DNA of 34,751 nucleotides, taken from NCBI GenBank assembly GCA_015488775.1, contig WFNF01000001.1, positions 1 through 34,751 of the forward strand. Reading direction: 5' to 3'. Under the pieces are notes generated by a model, which saw nothing but the letters and a program-made list of their open reading frames with translations, did not search any database and had not been told where the DNA came from. The translations under genes and the position numbers were made by a program. Source of the DNA: Helicobacteraceae bacterium (GTDB lineage Bacteria; Campylobacterota; Campylobacteria; Campylobacterales; Sulfurimonadaceae). Positions within the stretch are counted from its first letter, which is position 1, and every line of letters begins with the position of its first letter. This document shows, one piece after another, positions 8,116-16,123 of this stretch.

Positions 8116-9866
8116 TATGCTATTGCCTCACTAAAGTACTGATCAACATCCATGTATGTTTTACCTGTGTGATCTTTAAATATTAAATTCTTTTTGCCTA
8201 GGTTTTCAAGTTTATCTACTCCCATAATGGCCAATAAATTACGAATACCAGATAAAAGTTGAGCATGATAAGACGAAACATTTTGAGCTTTTTTCTCAAC
8301 TAAAAATGAAGCCCTTTTTGATCTATCTTGAGTTGCAAGACCTACAGGACAAGCTCTACCATGTGCACCTGAACACTCTCTAGCTCTTATACAACCAGCG
8401 CTCATCATAAAAGCCCTTGCTATTGCCACATAATCAGCCCCAAGAGCAAAAAGAACTATGGCATCATCTGGAGTTAAAACCTTTTCACTAGCTATGATTT
8501 TAACCTTATCTCTTACGCCAAGTTTAACAAGAGTGCTATCAGCAAGAAACAAAGCTTTTGCTATAGTCATACCTACAGTCATCATCATCTCTAAAGGTGC
8601 CGCACCACTTCCACCCTCACCACCATCTATAGTTATAAAATCTGGATAAGAGTTTAAACCTCCATCTATACGCTCTTTAATGAGATTGGCATACTCATCA
8701 AAACCATCTTGTGATGATATAACCATCTTTACACCAACTGGTTTGTCACTTAAATTTTTCAATCTTCCAATAAAATCAAACAACTCATCAAGTGTGTGAG
8801 CAAAAGGGAATTGGTTTGGTGAAAAAAGATCTTTATGAGCTTCAACTCCTCTATAGTAAGCTATAGCTTCACTAACTTTGGATGCTAAAAGTTTACCACC
8901 AGTTTGTTTTGCTCCTTGTGCCATTTTAATCTCTGTCATTTTTGCAAACTTCATACTTTTTTGGTATCTTTGCTCATCAAAAGTTCCATCTTTATGGCGA
9001 ACACCATACAAACCACTTCCCATTTGAAATATAATATCTGGTATATCTTCAGGAACTTCATCTGGAAAAGCATCAAGTGGAGCACTCCAATCAACTCTAT
9101 AACAAACAAGTAACTCTTTATCAAACAAAAAACTTTCGGCATCCCCTCTTTGTAAAACCATATGTCTATAAACTCTCTCACTATGAGCTTGGTTTAAAAC
9201 AAACTTTAAAACTCTATAAACAGTTTTTGCAAAAAAAGTGCCCTCATAAACTTCCATATAGTTTTTATTTTTAGAGCAATACTTATGGGTGTATAAAAAG
9301 TTAGAAGTTAAACTCCCCTCACCTGTATTTATTGGAAACTTACCTAAAAATGCCCCCTTACTAAAAGAGCGTGTACCCTCTGGAGATATAGCACCATCAC
9401 TCATAGCACTACGACCAAAAACTGAGTTAGTCTTAAAAGGTTTTTTTGAATTTTCTCCAAAAACTACACTAAAATCATCACTAACATCTGTAGTGTTTAA
9501 AACACAGTTTGCATTTTTTATGCTAAGTCTTGCAGATTTTTGTGGTTGAGATGGGGAGAAAGATGCATAAACAGATTTTCGCTCAGCTGCATCATAAACC
9601 CATTTTACCTTATCAAACGACTCATAAAACTTTTCATCCCCAAAATATTGACGCATAGGATCTCTAAGAGCATAAAAAAAGTAACGCATACGCCCTATTA
9701 AAGGGTAGTTAATAAGTAGTTGATTTTCACGCTGTATAAAACGATCATAGATAAGTATCATTATAGATAAAACAACAAAAAGAACTAAAAAAGCTTGAAG
9801 TAAAAAGTTTACCATTGGAAAGTTATACTCCCCAATATGTTTAGAAAAATCAAGTAAGGCTTCCAT
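8115..9866 (-). CDS. Membrane-anchored glutamate-synthase-like FMN protein
   Basis: This 583-residue protein matches the FMN-binding glutamate synthase family: the GltB synthase domain alone, without the amidotransferase or the NADPH subunit. One membrane segment lies at about 20-40 (LLQAFLVLFVVLSIMILIYDR). The rest follows the family pattern: an RMRYFFYALRDPMRQYFGD entry, TIDGGEGGSGAAPLEMM for FMN/substrate binding, then a cysteine cluster C492, C498, C506 ending in CPVGLATQD, which in glutamate synthases holds a [3Fe-4S] cluster. The reaction of these stand-alone, membrane-tethered members is not established. It lies 11 bases after a DoxX-like gene and overlaps the thioesterase gene by one base, so the three are co-transcribed. 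Confidence 0.9.
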   Translation of the reverse strand: MEALLDFSKHIGEYNFPMVNFLLQAFLVLFVVLSIMILIYDRFIQRENQLLINYPLIGRMRYFFYALRDPMRQYFGDEKFYESFDKVKWVYDAAERKSVYASFSPSQPQKSARLSIKNANCVLNTTDVSDDFSVVFGENSKKPFKTNSVFGRSAMSDGAISPEGTRSFSKGAFLGKFPINTGEGSLTSNFLYTHKYCSKNKNYMEVYEGTFFAKTVYRVLKFVLNQAHSERVYRHMVLQRGDAESFLFDKELLVCYRVDWSAPLDAFPDEVPEDIPDIIFQMGSGLYGVRHKDGTFDEQRYQKSMKFAKMTEIKMAQGAKQTGGKLLASKVSEAIAYYRGVEAHKDLFSPNQFPFAHTLDELFDFIGRLKNLSDKPVGVKMVISSQDGFDEYANLIKERIDGGLNSYPDFITIDGGEGGSGAAPLEMMMTVGMTIAKALFLADSTLVKLGVRDKVKIIASEKVLTPDDAIVLFALGADYVAIARAFMMSAGCIRARECSGAHGRACPVGLATQDRSKRASFLVEKKAQNVSSYHAQLLSGIRNLLAIMGVDKLENLGKKNLIFKDHTGKTYMDVDQYFSEAIA

Positions 9867-9877
9867 AACTTAAGCCT

Positions 9878-10318
9878 CTAACTTTTTTTGTCAAAAAGAT
9901 AATAATCTATAGAAAATTTACCAGCTCCATGCGCTATAAATATCAATAAAAACAACATATAGTAAAGTGGTATCTCAAAGCCATTGTTTCCAGCACTAAA
10001 ACCATTAGAAAGATGTACAGTTACAATAGCAACTATCATCACAACTATAAGTGGTATAGAGATAAATCTTGTTAAAAAACCCAAAACAAGAAAAACAACA
10101 CCTACTATCTCGGTAGTTGCTGACATATAAGCATTTAACAAAGGAAAAGGGATCCCCATAGATCCAAACCAAGTTGCAACTGAGTTAATATCACCCCACT
10201 TCATCATAGCTGGTTCATAAAACCCATAAGCTACCACAAGACGAGCTAAAAGTAAAGATATAGAGTGAGTATATTCACTAAGACTAGAAAACTCTTTATA
10301 CGATTTAATCAAATTCAT
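9878..10318 (-). CDS. DoxX-family four-helix membrane protein
   Basis: This protein of about 146 residues has four hydrophobic segments and the DoxX landmarks LLARLVVAYGFYEPAMMKW in the first helix, then WFGSMGIPFP and TTEIVGVVFLVLGFLTRF. DoxX-family proteins are small inner-membrane proteins, some linked to thiosulfate:quinone oxidoreductase or redox-stress complexes; most have no proven role. The start was moved to the ATG at 10318 because AAGGAG (10330-10325) lies six bases upstream; an ATG nine codons earlier would place that ribosome binding site inside the gene. It is the first gene of the operon with the glutamate-synthase-like and thioesterase genes and has a Crp/Fnr-type palindrome upstream. 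Confidence 0.88.
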   Translation of the reverse strand: MNLIKSYKEFSSLSEYTHSISLLLARLVVAYGFYEPAMMKWGDINSVATWFGSMGIPFPLLNAYMSATTEIVGVVFLVLGFLTRFISIPLIVVMIVAIVTVHLSNGFSAGNNGFEIPLYYMLFLLIFIAHGAGKFSIDYYLFDKKS

Positions 10319-10343
10319 AAGATACTCCTTAAAGTATATAAAC

Positions 10344-10386
10344 ATTATTACACATTTATTATACTTTGTCTGTGATATGTATCACA
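10344..10386 (-). promoter_or_regulatory. Crp/Fnr-type palindrome and candidate -10 for the DoxX operon
   Basis: TGTGATATGTATCACA (10371-10386) is a perfect 16-bp palindrome of TGTGA-N6-TCACA form, the E. coli CRP consensus layout. Leftward, AATAAT at 10349-10344 would put the site near -41.5, an activating position. A better hexamer, TATAAT at 10363-10358, would instead place the site between -10 and -35, a repressing position. The site is visible; the regulator and sign are inferred. Confidence 0.6.
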
Positions 10387-10553
10387 TCAAAAAAGTAAAT
10401 TAATTTATCAAAAAGTGCTTGTTATAAAATTTAAAATAAAATTATTTGTTATAAATCTATGGTAAGAACAACGATTAATTAAATATTTAATATATTTAAA
10501 AGCATAAAGCTTATTTACCACCTTATGCCATTAAGTTTATATCCAAAATTAGC

Positions 10554-10559
10554 TATAAT
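10554..10559 (+). promoter_or_regulatory. Candidate -10 of hrpB
   Basis: TATAAT about 27 bases before the hrpB ATG. No convincing -35 box and no strong ribosome binding site are seen. Confidence 0.4.
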
Positions 10560-10585
10560 TTATAAAAATAAAAAGTCCATAAACA

Positions 10586-13048
10586 ATGCAAAAACTCCCA
10601 ATAGAAGATGTTCTTCAAGATATAATCAACACTTTTAAAACTTCCAATAGACTTATACTTCAAGCTCCTCCTGGTGCTGGTAAAACCTCTTTAGTTCCTC
10701 TTGCTTTAGCCAAAGCCTTTGATCAGAAGATTATAATGCTTGAGCCTAGACGTTTGGCTGCTAGAAGTAGTGCTTTAAGGATGGCAGAACTTTTAAACAC
10801 TAAGATTGGTGATGAAGTTGGGTACATAGTTAAAGGGGAGTCTAAAGTATCTAAAAATACAAAAATAGTGGTTGTAACTGAGGGTATCTTGACAAGGATG
10901 CTTCAAAGAGATGCTTCACTTGATGAGTATGACATAGTGATTTTTGATGAGTTTCATGAGAGAAGTTTACATGCAGATCTTTCCCTTGCTTTAACATTGG
11001 AGTCACAAGAGCTTCTTAGAGATGATTTAAAAATCTTAGTTATGTCTGCTACACTTAACTCAGACGCACTTACAAAAATGCTTGGAGCTAAACTTATAAA
11101 AAGTCTTGGTAGAAGTTTTGATGTTGAAGAGATTTTTTTACCTAAGCAAACTAGCCAACCTACACTTAAAGAGTTAGCTAGATATATTAACAAACTTATT
11201 TTAGAGATTATTAAAAGTAATACCTCTAGTATCTTGGTGTTTTTACCAGGGGCTAAAGAGATAAAAAACTTAGAGAAACTTTTAAAAGTATCTATAAAAG
11301 ATGAGAAGATAAACATACTTCCTCTTTATGGTTCACTAGATAAAAAAGAGCAACAAAGAGTTATAGAGCCAAGTGAAAAAGGTGAGAGAAAGATAGTTAT
11401 AGCAACAAATATAGCCCAAACCTCGCTAACCATAGATGGCATAGGTGTAGTTATAGACTCAGGGCTTCAAAAAATCTCACTCTACAACTCAAACTCTAAG
11501 ATGAGTTCACTCCATACCCTTTTTATATCTCAAGATGATGCTACACAAAGAGCAGGTCGTGCGGGAAGACTTTTTAATGGTAAGGTTTATAAACTTTGGC
11601 ACAAACATAAAGAGCTAGTTAAACATCCACAAGCACAAATTTTACGAGATGACTTAAGTAGTTTTGTTTTAGAGTTGGCATCTTGGGGAGTTAGCGAAAC
11701 TAAAGAGTTAAACTTTTTAGATCATCCACCAAAAAGCCTAATCAACTCAAGCCAAGAGCTTTTAAAAGAGCTAGAACTTTTAGATACAAAGAACCTCATC
11801 ACAACACATGGTAAAAATGTTTTAGAGCTTGGAGTCCATCCTAGACTCTCACATATGGTTATAAAATCTTCTGAGTTAGGATTAACTCATCAAGCCTCAC
11901 TACTAGCTACTTTGCTAAGTGAAAAAGATGTTTTTAATGGCTCATCAAGATACGATTCAGATATAAGTCTAAGAGTTGAGTATCTTCATAACAATCTTAA
12001 CTCACACAAAGAGCATCTCAAAACATACAATGAGTTTAGAAAAAAACTTCCAACATTCGCTAAAAACTTAGATATCTCACTAAACGGTGTATTACTAGCT
12101 TTTGCCTACCCAGATCGCATAGCTAAACTAAGAGATAAAAACAAAACTAAGTACCTTTTAGCATCAGGTAAAGGTGCTGTTTTAAACTTTGAAGATAGTT
12201 TGTATAATGAAAGTTATTTAGTTATTGCCTCTCTTGATGGACTAAATAAAGATGCAAAAATCCACCTTTCATCATCCATAAGTTCTGATCAGATATATAG
12301 ATACTTTTATTATCTTATAAAAGAGGAAAAAGAGTTAAAATTTAATCTTGAAACTCAAAAAGCTGAAGCAAAAGTGTTAAAAAAACTAGGCTCAATTATC
12401 TTAGATGAAAAAAAGCTTCATAACTTAGATGAAGAGGATATACACACAACTCTTTTAGACTATATACAAACACAAAGCATAGATATTTTTAACTTTAGTA
12501 AAGAGTGTAAAGCTCTTATAGATAGAGTTAACTTTTATAACTACCATACAAAAGAGTCTAAGCTTCCAAACTTTGAAAGTAAATTTTTACTTGAAAACTT
12601 AGACCTATGGTTAAAACCTCATCTAATGGGTGTAAAAAGCATAAAATCTATACAAAAACTAGATTTTAAAACCATACTTTTAAGTCAACTCTCATGGAAG
12701 CAACAAGAGCTTTTAAACAAAGAGATTCCACAAAAACTAAAAGTTCCAAGTGGCTCAAATATTTTTATAAACTACTCAAACCCACAAACCCCTACCCTAA
12801 GTGTAAAACTACAAGAGCTTTTTGGCTTGTATGAAACACCAAAACTTCTAAACAACACCATACCACTAAGCATAGACCTACTTTCACCTGCTTTAAGGTC
12901 TATGCAGATAACTAAAGATTTAAAATCTTTTTGGGATAACACCTATGATGAAGTTAGAAAAGAGTTAAACTCAAAGTACAAAAGGCATTACTGGCCACTT
13001 GATCCAAAAGAGGCTATAGCAACATCAAAAACCAAAAAAAACATGTAA
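10586..13048 (+). CDS. hrpB: ATP-dependent helicase HrpB
   Basis: This 820-residue protein matches HrpB in length and order. Walker A GAGKT is at 30-34, the DEAH-box position reads DEFHERS from 121, motif III is SATL, and motif VI QRAGRAGR is at 321-328, followed by the winged-helix/ratchet region (HPRLSHM) and the HrpB-specific C-terminus ending in HYWPLDPKEA. DEFH at motif II instead of DEAH is normal in this family. HrpB is a putative RNA helicase of the DEAH/RHA group with no firmly assigned substrate in most bacteria. It stands alone, diverging from the DoxX operon. The identification is confident; the start is the only one compatible with the conserved N-terminus. Confidence 0.95.
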   Translation: MQKLPIEDVLQDIINTFKTSNRLILQAPPGAGKTSLVPLALAKAFDQKIIMLEPRRLAARSSALRMAELLNTKIGDEVGYIVKGESKVSKNTKIVVVTEGILTRMLQRDASLDEYDIVIFDEFHERSLHADLSLALTLESQELLRDDLKILVMSATLNSDALTKMLGAKLIKSLGRSFDVEEIFLPKQTSQPTLKELARYINKLILEIIKSNTSSILVFLPGAKEIKNLEKLLKVSIKDEKINILPLYGSLDKKEQQRVIEPSEKGERKIVIATNIAQTSLTIDGIGVVIDSGLQKISLYNSNSKMSSLHTLFISQDDATQRAGRAGRLFNGKVYKLWHKHKELVKHPQAQILRDDLSSFVLELASWGVSETKELNFLDHPPKSLINSSQELLKELELLDTKNLITTHGKNVLELGVHPRLSHMVIKSSELGLTHQASLLATLLSEKDVFNGSSRYDSDISLRVEYLHNNLNSHKEHLKTYNEFRKKLPTFAKNLDISLNGVLLAFAYPDRIAKLRDKNKTKYLLASGKGAVLNFEDSLYNESYLVIASLDGLNKDAKIHLSSSISSDQIYRYFYYLIKEEKELKFNLETQKAEAKVLKKLGSIILDEKKLHNLDEEDIHTTLLDYIQTQSIDIFNFSKECKALIDRVNFYNYHTKESKLPNFESKFLLENLDLWLKPHLMGVKSIKSIQKLDFKTILLSQLSWKQQELLNKEIPQKLKVPSGSNIFINYSNPQTPTLSVKLQELFGLYETPKLLNNTIPLSIDLLSPALRSMQITKDLKSFWDNTYDEVRKELNSKYKRHYWPLDPKEAIATSKTKKNM

Positions 13049-13054
13049 TTTTGG

Positions 13055-13114
13055 TTAAGACTCTTGTATATCTTTTAATGCCTTATCATCAGAGATAAGT
13101 CTTGAATAGCGAAT
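13055..13114 (-). pseudogene. Remnant of an EAL-gene 3' end
   Basis: Read leftward, this stretch encodes YSRLISDDKALKDIQES then TAA. It matches the last codons of the EAL gene that ends at 13753 (YSRPIPYYVALKYIQDF then TAA). The DNA aligns without gaps from the stop codon for about 55 bases at roughly three-quarters identity by eye, then similarity stops abruptly. No start, PAS, GGDEF or catalytic EAL segment remains. It and the intact gene end flank a toxin-antitoxin pair. It may be the debris of a tandem EAL paralogue, or the original gene end displaced when the pair was inserted. Confidence 0.65.
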
Positions 13115-13184
13115 CGCTCTCAAAATTAAAATTATTATACTTCTCAGTATGAGAAAATATTAATTCCTCGTTTTTGTTAATTTT

Positions 13185-13445
13185 TTAGTCGTAGTGTGTC
13201 CACATTCTGTGAATCTTGATGATTTTTTCATCTTCGAATATTTCATAAACTAACCTATGTTGTTTATTTATTCTTCTACTAACTAAGCCTTTCATATCGG
13301 CTTTTAAAAATTCATAACTTGGAGGGAATTTTAGAGGGTTGATTTTTATAATGTCTAGTAATTTTAAGGCTTTAGGTTTTAACCCACTTGCCCCTAGTTT
13401 TTTAGCATCTTTTTGTGCTTGTGACATGTATATAAGTTCATACAT
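13185..13445 (-). CDS. Txe/YoeB-family toxin (mRNA endonuclease)
   Basis: This 86-residue RelE-fold toxin keeps the YoeB active-site pattern: Glu45, Arg64 (in RRINKQHRLVYEI) and the C-terminal His84-Tyr85, corresponding to E46, R65, H83 and Y84 of E. coli YoeB. YoeB-type toxins cut mRNA in the ribosomal A site. The ATG at 13445 overlaps the antitoxin stop (TAATG), indicating translational coupling; a TTG two codons earlier is less likely. The antitoxin gene precedes it, the usual order. It is probably active, since all catalytic positions are present. The partner is not a typical YefM. Confidence 0.93.
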   Translation of the reverse strand: MYELIYMSQAQKDAKKLGASGLKPKALKLLDIIKINPLKFPPSYEFLKADMKGLVSRRINKQHRLVYEIFEDEKIIKIHRMWTHYD

Positions 13446-13663
13446 TACCAATCAAGCTTATCTTCGGTTACACCATTTTCAATAGATTCTGCTCTTGAAG
13501 CTTTTAGGCTTTCTTCCATACCATCAATACTTCTTAGATATTCATCATCACTAACAAATTTTGATTGTTCTAAAATAGTTATTTCATTTTTTGAAAAGTG
13601 CTTTAGTAGCCAAAAAAACTTATCATAGATACCATCTGAAATACTTAATGTTACTGTTTGCAT
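13445..13663 (-). CDS. Antitoxin of the YoeB-type pair
   Basis: This 72-residue acidic protein lies directly before and overlaps the YoeB-like toxin gene. It begins with a short beta-strand-like stretch (MQTVTLSISDGIYDKFFWLL), followed by FSKNEITIL and an acidic helical tail that probably wraps the toxin. It does not look like the Phd/YefM fold normally paired with YoeB; I assign the role from position and size. AAAGGGA lies 6-8 bases before the ATG. An inverted repeat over the promoter suggests autoregulation by the toxin-antitoxin complex. Confidence 0.88.
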   Translation of the reverse strand: MQTVTLSISDGIYDKFFWLLKHFSKNEITILEQSKFVSDDEYLRSIDGMEESLKASRAESIENGVTEDKLDW

Positions 13664-13681
13664 AAAATTCCCTTTTCATAT

Positions 13682-13712
13682 TATTCTATTAGTATTATAA
13701 CATAATGGAATA
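13682..13712 (-). promoter_or_regulatory. Operator-promoter of the toxin-antitoxin pair
   Basis: TATTCTATTA (13682-13691) and TAATGGAATA (13703-13712) form an inverted repeat with 9 of 10 matches. The 11-base spacer contains the leftward -10 box TATAAT (13699-13694). A bound repressor would block the promoter, as expected for toxin-antitoxin autoregulation. Confidence 0.55.
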
Positions 13713-13752
13713 AGCTATTTAACAAGATATAAGTGTTAATATTTTTGTAAAC

Positions 13753-15987
13753 TTAAAAATCTTGTATGTATTTCAATGCCACATAATAAGGTATAGGTCT
13801 TGAGTATAGATAACCTTGTATAACATCACAACCATTATCTAGTAAAAACTCTTTTTGATCTTGCGTTTCAACACCCTCTGCAAGTAAGGAAAGTTTTAAA
13901 CTTTTAGCTAGGGCAATTATAGCTATAATTATAGCTCTGTCATTTTCATCATCACCTATATCTCTAACAAAAGACTGATCAATCTTTAGTTTACTTATAG
14001 GTAAAAGTTTTAAGTAAGATAAAGAGGAGTAGCCTGTACCAAAGTCATCTACAGCTATAGATACACCCAAAGCATTTATCTCTTTTAACTTCTCTATAGA
14101 ATCTTCTGGATTTTTCATAACACCACTCTCAGTTACCTCTAACTCTAAGTAGTTGTTTATCTGAGGATATTTTTCCAAACACTCTTTTATATCATCTAAC
14201 AGTGTTTTAGACTCTAAGTATTTTACTGAAAGGTTTATAGATAAAGTTCCATCAAACATATTCTCTTTTTTCCATTTACAAACCTGCTCTACTGCGTTAA
14301 ACATCATCCATCTATCTAAATCAATTATAAGACCAGTATCTTCAGCAGTTTGTATAAATTTTGATGGGTAAATAAGCCCCATTCTTGGGTGACTCCACCT
14401 AATCAAAGCTTCAAAACCAGATATCTTATGTTTGAGTGCATCAACTTGTGGTTGAAAGTAAACTATAAACTCATTGTTTTTTATAGCTTGTCTAATACTA
14501 GCTTCCATAACAACTCTTTTAAAAGCTTTTTGAGTCATTTCAGCACTATAAAACTGATAATTATCTCTACCCTCTTCTTTAGCTTTATACATAGCTGCAT
14601 CTGCGTACTTAAGTAAGCTAGTAACTTTAGTGTTGTCATTAGGATATAAACTTATGCCTATACTACTAGAAACATAAAGTTCATGCTGATTTATGATTAT
14701 AGGTTTTTTAAGTGTTAAAAGTATATTTTCAGCTAATGTTATAGCATCTTTATTATCTTTTAAATCTTCCATGATTATAGTAAACTCATCTCCACCTAAA
14801 CGTGAGAGTGTATCGCTAGCTCTTAAGTGTTCTCTTAATCTAGTTGATACAGTTTGCAAAACTTTATCTCCAATATCATGTCCTAAAGAGTCGTTTATCT
14901 CTTTAAAATGATCTAAATCTATAAAAAATAGAGCGATAATAGTTTTATTTCTTGAGGCTTTTTTAATGGCTTGTTCAAGTCTATCATTAAATAAAAGACG
15001 GTTTGGCAACTTAGTTAAAGGGTCATGATGAGCCTCATAATCCAATCTACTCTTTTGATTAAGTAACTGTTGCTTAGCTATAATTCTTTGAGTTATATCT
15101 TGAGCGTAACCTATTAGACCTATTACAGCACCATTAATATCACTAAGTGTTGATAAAGACAAATCTATATAAATCAAGTCACTATTTTTTCTTAAAATTT
15201 TAGAGTTAACATGATCTATACTTTTTGTTTGAAGAATTTTCAACATTCTGTTTATAAAGTTATAATCATCTTTAAAATATAGTTTTTTTACATTTTCACC
15301 AATCATCTCACTTTGTGTATAACCCAATAACTTAGTTGCTGCAACGTTCCATGTTAATATATTTCCTTCTAAATCTGTAGAGACGATAGCATCATGAACT
15401 TGATCTAAGATTTGTACATGTTGTATAAGTTGTAACTCACTATTTTTTTTATCATCTATATCTTTTAAGTTAGCATAAAATAGTTGTTTATCATCAATAC
15501 ATATACTAGTTAAGACTATCTCACACCAAAAAAACTTACCATCAGCTTTTATATGTATCCATTCAAAAGTAATAGTTTTTTTATGTAAAGCTTTTTGTTT
15601 TAAAGATATAGCTTTTTTTCTACTACTTTGTTTATCATCTTGATACTCAGGTGAAAGCTCATCAAAATTCATACTAAGAAGTTCTTGCTTAGACTCATAC
15701 CCAAATATATCTACTAAACTTTTATTGCAATCTAAAAGATCTCCACTTTTAGTATCTATAATCAAAACACCATCTGATGAGTTTTCAAACACAGCGTCAA
15801 AAAGCTCTTGCTGTATATTTAAGTCCTTGTTATGGCGTCTAAGGGTTAAATGTCTATAAACAAAAACAGATAGAACAATACATATAAAAACTAGCAACTG
15901 ATATTCCCATTTTAACTCTAAACCAATACTTACATCAGCATACAAATAGAAACTAAAAAAAATAAAAAAACTTAAAAATACTTTCAT
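13753..15987 (-). CDS. Membrane-anchored PAS-PAS-GGDEF-EAL c-di-GMP protein
   Basis: This 744-residue protein begins with a hydrophobic signal-like segment (1-17), a very short periplasmic stretch, and a second membrane helix at about 30-46. Two PAS domains follow at roughly 58-180 and 185-305. GGDEF at 398-402 is intact, with RASD at the correct distance for the inhibitory site. The EAL motif at 526-528 is intact, with ELEVTES, DDFGTGYSS, KIDQSF and AEGVET, so both cyclase and phosphodiesterase activities are possible. Its GGDEF-EAL half closely resembles that of the protein at 2259-4679, suggesting paralogy. A remnant of a related 3' end lies about 640 bases downstream, beyond a toxin-antitoxin pair. 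Confidence 0.93.
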   Translation of the reverse strand: MKVFLSFFIFFSFYLYADVSIGLELKWEYQLLVFICIVLSVFVYRHLTLRRHNKDLNIQQELFDAVFENSSDGVLIIDTKSGDLLDCNKSLVDIFGYESKQELLSMNFDELSPEYQDDKQSSRKKAISLKQKALHKKTITFEWIHIKADGKFFWCEIVLTSICIDDKQLFYANLKDIDDKKNSELQLIQHVQILDQVHDAIVSTDLEGNILTWNVAATKLLGYTQSEMIGENVKKLYFKDDYNFINRMLKILQTKSIDHVNSKILRKNSDLIYIDLSLSTLSDINGAVIGLIGYAQDITQRIIAKQQLLNQKSRLDYEAHHDPLTKLPNRLLFNDRLEQAIKKASRNKTIIALFFIDLDHFKEINDSLGHDIGDKVLQTVSTRLREHLRASDTLSRLGGDEFTIIMEDLKDNKDAITLAENILLTLKKPIIINQHELYVSSSIGISLYPNDNTKVTSLLKYADAAMYKAKEEGRDNYQFYSAEMTQKAFKRVVMEASIRQAIKNNEFIVYFQPQVDALKHKISGFEALIRWSHPRMGLIYPSKFIQTAEDTGLIIDLDRWMMFNAVEQVCKWKKENMFDGTLSINLSVKYLESKTLLDDIKECLEKYPQINNYLELEVTESGVMKNPEDSIEKLKEINALGVSIAVDDFGTGYSSLSYLKLLPISKLKIDQSFVRDIGDDENDRAIIIAIIALAKSLKLSLLAEGVETQDQKEFLLDNGCDVIQGYLYSRPIPYYVALKYIQDF

Positions 15988-16123
15988 AAGTGAAATTATA
16001 CACTCAAATATAAAAAAGAAGCTAATATATAAAATAAATCATCTAATTTGATAACTTTGTGATACTAACTTTAGTATATAATTAAGTATATGCTAAAATT
16101 ACAAAAAAATTAAAGATATTTGT

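Noticed and set aside
8458-9549. Several open frames on the + strand opposite the glutamate-synthase-like gene
   Set aside because: They lie entirely inside a well-conserved gene on the other strand, lack ribosome binding sites and have no recognisable domains.
10319-10345. Longer start for the DoxX protein
   Set aside because: It would place the strong AAGGAG site inside the coding region; the ATG at 10318 is spaced correctly.
13141-13155. Hairpin TTCTCA-GTA-TGAGAA as terminator of the toxin gene
   Set aside because: Only six pairs and no T tract after it; not enough to call.
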